Origin: DATAZK01 sp963731205
Lineage (GTDB): Bacteria; Actinomycetota; Actinomycetes; Frankiales; Frankiaceae
Direction: 5' to 3'
Length of the DNA: 64,000 bases
Assembly: GCA_963731205.1 (NCBI GenBank)
Contig: CAVSUJ010000002.1
Location: 806,001 to 870,000, forward strand
The translations under genes were made by a program, and so were the position numbers. Positions 62,342 to 64,000 of this stretch are shown here, one piece after another; within the stretch, counting starts at the first letter, position 1; every line of letters starts with the position of its first letter. The notes below the pieces were generated by a model. The model had not been told where the DNA came from. It saw only the letters and a list, made by a program, of their open reading frames with translations, and did no database searches.

Positions 62342-62446
62342 CGCGCCGACCTTCTCACGCGCCGACCGGCGAACCCGGAATGTCCGGGCGCGTCACGGTA
62401 TTGCGTCCCCGGGCCGGGACATTTCGCCCGCTACATTCAGGGCGCC

Positions 62447-64000
62447 ATGACGGAACCCGCGCCGCTCACCGCCCTGCGCGACGTGTTGGACGCCGTCGAC
62501 GCGTCAGTCCCCATTCCGTCCGCTGTTGTCGCCCGCACACGCGGTCACGTCGCATCCATGCAGCACCTGCTGGCGACCGCGCATGAGACGGCGGCCGCCG
62601 CTACCGGCACTCGACGCAGCCTCGACGCGCTCGAAAGTGCGACCCGCGATGCGCATGAGCAGCTGCACGATCTCACCGGACGTCCCGGCTACCGGCTGCT
62701 CGATGCCCTCGCCCAGCGCCTCCGCCGGGTTTCGGTCCCGCCGGCCGGGCCGCCGGGCGCCGCGGAGGCGACCCCGACTCCTGACCCTCCCGACCCGGCC
62801 CCTCCGATGGCGGTCGCCATCGCCGAATCGCGCGAGCTCCTCGCCGCCGTCACGCGGCTGCAGCTCGACGACGCGAGGCTCATCGAGCAGCTCGATCGCG
62901 CACGGGTCGACCTCACGCGGATCACCCCTGAACTGGCGGCAGCGGAAGCCGGCCAACAAAATCTGGACGCATCGGCCGCCCAACTGATGCTCGCAAAGGC
63001 GCGGTTGACCGAGGTCCAACGCGAGCTTGCGGCGGTCAGACGCCGCCTCGGCAGCCGGGTCCTGAACGCCCTGCACCTGCCGGCCCGCGCCCGCGGCGTG
63101 GCACCGGAACTGCCTGCATTACCAGGAGAATCGGCGCCTTCCGGCTGGCCCGCGACTCCTCCCGATTGGGACGACACCGACGGTCCCGTGCTGGCGCTGC
63201 TGGACCTGCCGGAGCCGGCATCAGTCGTCATCGAAGGCGAGCCCCTGCTGCTTGGCGGATGGGCGTTCAGCGCGCATGCGCCGGCAAGCAAGCTCGAGGT
63301 CTTCGTCAACGGCACGCGCGCCGGTGTGGCCCGGCTCGGCTACGTACGCGCCGACGTACGCCACCAGTATCAGCTACCGCACGCGCTGCTGAGCGGCTTC
63401 GACTTCCGTTGTGACCCCAAGGATTTCGCGGGAGCGGATCGGGTCACCATCGACCTGTTCGCCACGTCGATGCGGGGCCGGCGCAACCTCGTCGCATCGC
63501 GAGAGGTATGGGTCGCCCGCACCGTCACACTTCCTTACGCGGCACCGGTGACGATCGCGAAACCGCCTGCGGCGCAGGAGTTTCACCTGCTGGTCGTCAC
63601 TCACGATCTGGGTTACGGCGGTGGCCAGCTCTGGCTGTCGGAGCTGCTGGACCGGATGGGTGCAGGCCGGGACTTCCCCTGCACTCTCGTCACCCCGCAG
63701 TCCGGGCCCCTCGCGGCCATGCTGCGCCGGCTCGGCATCACCATCCACGTGAACGGCTGGACGCCCGCCGACAAGGCCGATGCCTACGAGGGTCGCGTCG
63801 CCGAACTGGCGAGTTGGGCGGCGCCGCAGGGGTTCAGCAGCGTCCTGGTCAACACGTTCCTCTCGTTTCCCGGTGCCGACGCCGCCACCCGGCTCGGGCT
63901 TCCTTGCGCCTGGGCGATTCACGAGAGCTGGACGCCGTCGATGTTCTGGTCGGCGGCCTACCCTCCCGGCGGCGTCGACCCCGGCGTGAAGCAGGCGGCG
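62447..64000 (+). CDS. Coiled-coil and beta-sandwich protein with family 4-type glycosyltransferase domain (3' truncated)
   Basis: The frame runs open from ATG 62447 through the window end (518 codons), so the gene is incomplete. Residues about 1-205 are helical and Ala/Leu/Arg-rich, predicting coiled coil (RLTEVQRELAAVRRRLGSRV). Residues about 240-370 look like a beta-sandwich module (LLLGGWAFSAHAPASKLEV, VFVNGTRAGVARLGYV). From about 385 the start of a glycosyltransferase fold appears: LLVVTHDLGYGGGQLW and LVTPQSGPLAAMLRRLG, matching the N-terminal half of GT4 enzymes. It is divergent from the GT-C gene, separated by 105 bases, and probably belongs to an envelope glycan pathway continuing beyond the window. 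Confidence 0.85.
   Translation, partial: MTEPAPLTALRDVLDAVDASVPIPSAVVARTRGHVASMQHLLATAHETAAAATGTRRSLDALESATRDAHEQLHDLTGRPGYRLLDALAQRLRRVSVPPAGPPGAAEATPTPDPPDPAPPMAVAIAESRELLAAVTRLQLDDARLIEQLDRARVDLTRITPELAAAEAGQQNLDASAAQLMLAKARLTEVQRELAAVRRRLGSRVLNALHLPARARGVAPELPALPGESAPSGWPATPPDWDDTDGPVLALLDLPEPASVVIEGEPLLLGGWAFSAHAPASKLEVFVNGTRAGVARLGYVRADVRHQYQLPHALLSGFDFRCDPKDFAGADRVTIDLFATSMRGRRNLVASREVWVARTVTLPYAAPVTIAKPPAAQEFHLLVVTHDLGYGGGQLWLSELLDRMGAGRDFPCTLVTPQSGPLAAMLRRLGITIHVNGWTPADKADAYEGRVAELASWAAPQGFSSVLVNTFLSFPGADAATRLGLPCAWAIHESWTPSMFWSAAYPPGGVDPGVKQAA

Overview
The window is high-GC DNA, densely packed with genes and using many GTG and TTG starts. The gene content points to an actinobacterium: a mycothiol-dependent-type maleylpyruvate isomerase family protein, DUF2510 and DUF3592 membrane proteins, an MMPL transporter, a DUF929 thioredoxin-like protein, a YbdK ligase fused to a circularly permuted ATP-grasp, and Gram-positive style surface proteins. 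The genus cannot be fixed from this sequence. There is no phage, integron, plasmid or CRISPR locus; the only mobile-element trace is a short transposase remnant at about 44.9 kb.

Layout. 1-4.3 kb (minus): a peptide-amide type module made of a glutamine amidotransferase of the asparagine synthase family (cut by the window edge), a carboxylate-amine ligase/ATP-grasp fusion and a Ser/Pro-rich membrane protein. 4.7-9.4 kb: a PP2C phosphatase fused to an FHA domain, a MocR-type regulator divergent from a 32-residue membrane peptide and PhzF, and an exported HNH nuclease. 9.5-12.4 kb: a DUF2510 protein, then a three-gene cytochrome b6-like cassette. 12.4-15.5 kb: a phosphotriesterase-family hydrolase, an ArsR repressor, DUF929 and a Nuc-like phospholipase D protein. 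15.5-21.2 kb: two secreted proteins, a beta-helix protein and a PKD-domain protein broken by five single-base insertions. 21.3-23.6 kb: an amt / small membrane protein / PII operon.

23.8-30.1 kb: small membrane proteins, HhH and hemerythrin proteins, then a TetR-linked catabolic locus (D-aminoacylase, alpha/beta hydrolase, TauD-like dioxygenase). 30.3-35.0 kb: an unknown protein, signal peptidase I and a processive family 2 glycosyltransferase, facing a GH12-like lipoprotein; this looks like an exopolysaccharide locus. 36-44.7 kb: ordinary accessory metabolism (cupin, two VOC proteins, FUSC exporter, two MarR regulators, methyltransferase, amidase, MOSC protein, hydrolases). 45-53 kb: an ABC3-type permease with no visible ATPase, tRNA-Ser(UGA), an MFS exporter, an MMPL exporter and a Tat lipoprotein esterase.

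53.3-60.6 kb holds one giant gene for a surface protein of 2421 residues with about 12 fibronectin type III domains, eight copies of a second repeat of about 82 residues, a Thr-Pro stalk and a C-terminal membrane anchor. It is followed by a GT-C type membrane glycosyltransferase and the start of a coiled-coil glycosyltransferase cut by the window end. Convergent gene pairs are often separated by strong hairpins, five of which are listed. Much of the window encodes envelope biology: secreted beta-propeller, PKD and beta-helix proteins, the giant adhesin-like protein, polysaccharide synthesis and lipid-type exporters. The cytochrome b6-like cassette, the giant repeat protein and the polysaccharide locus are the least explained parts.
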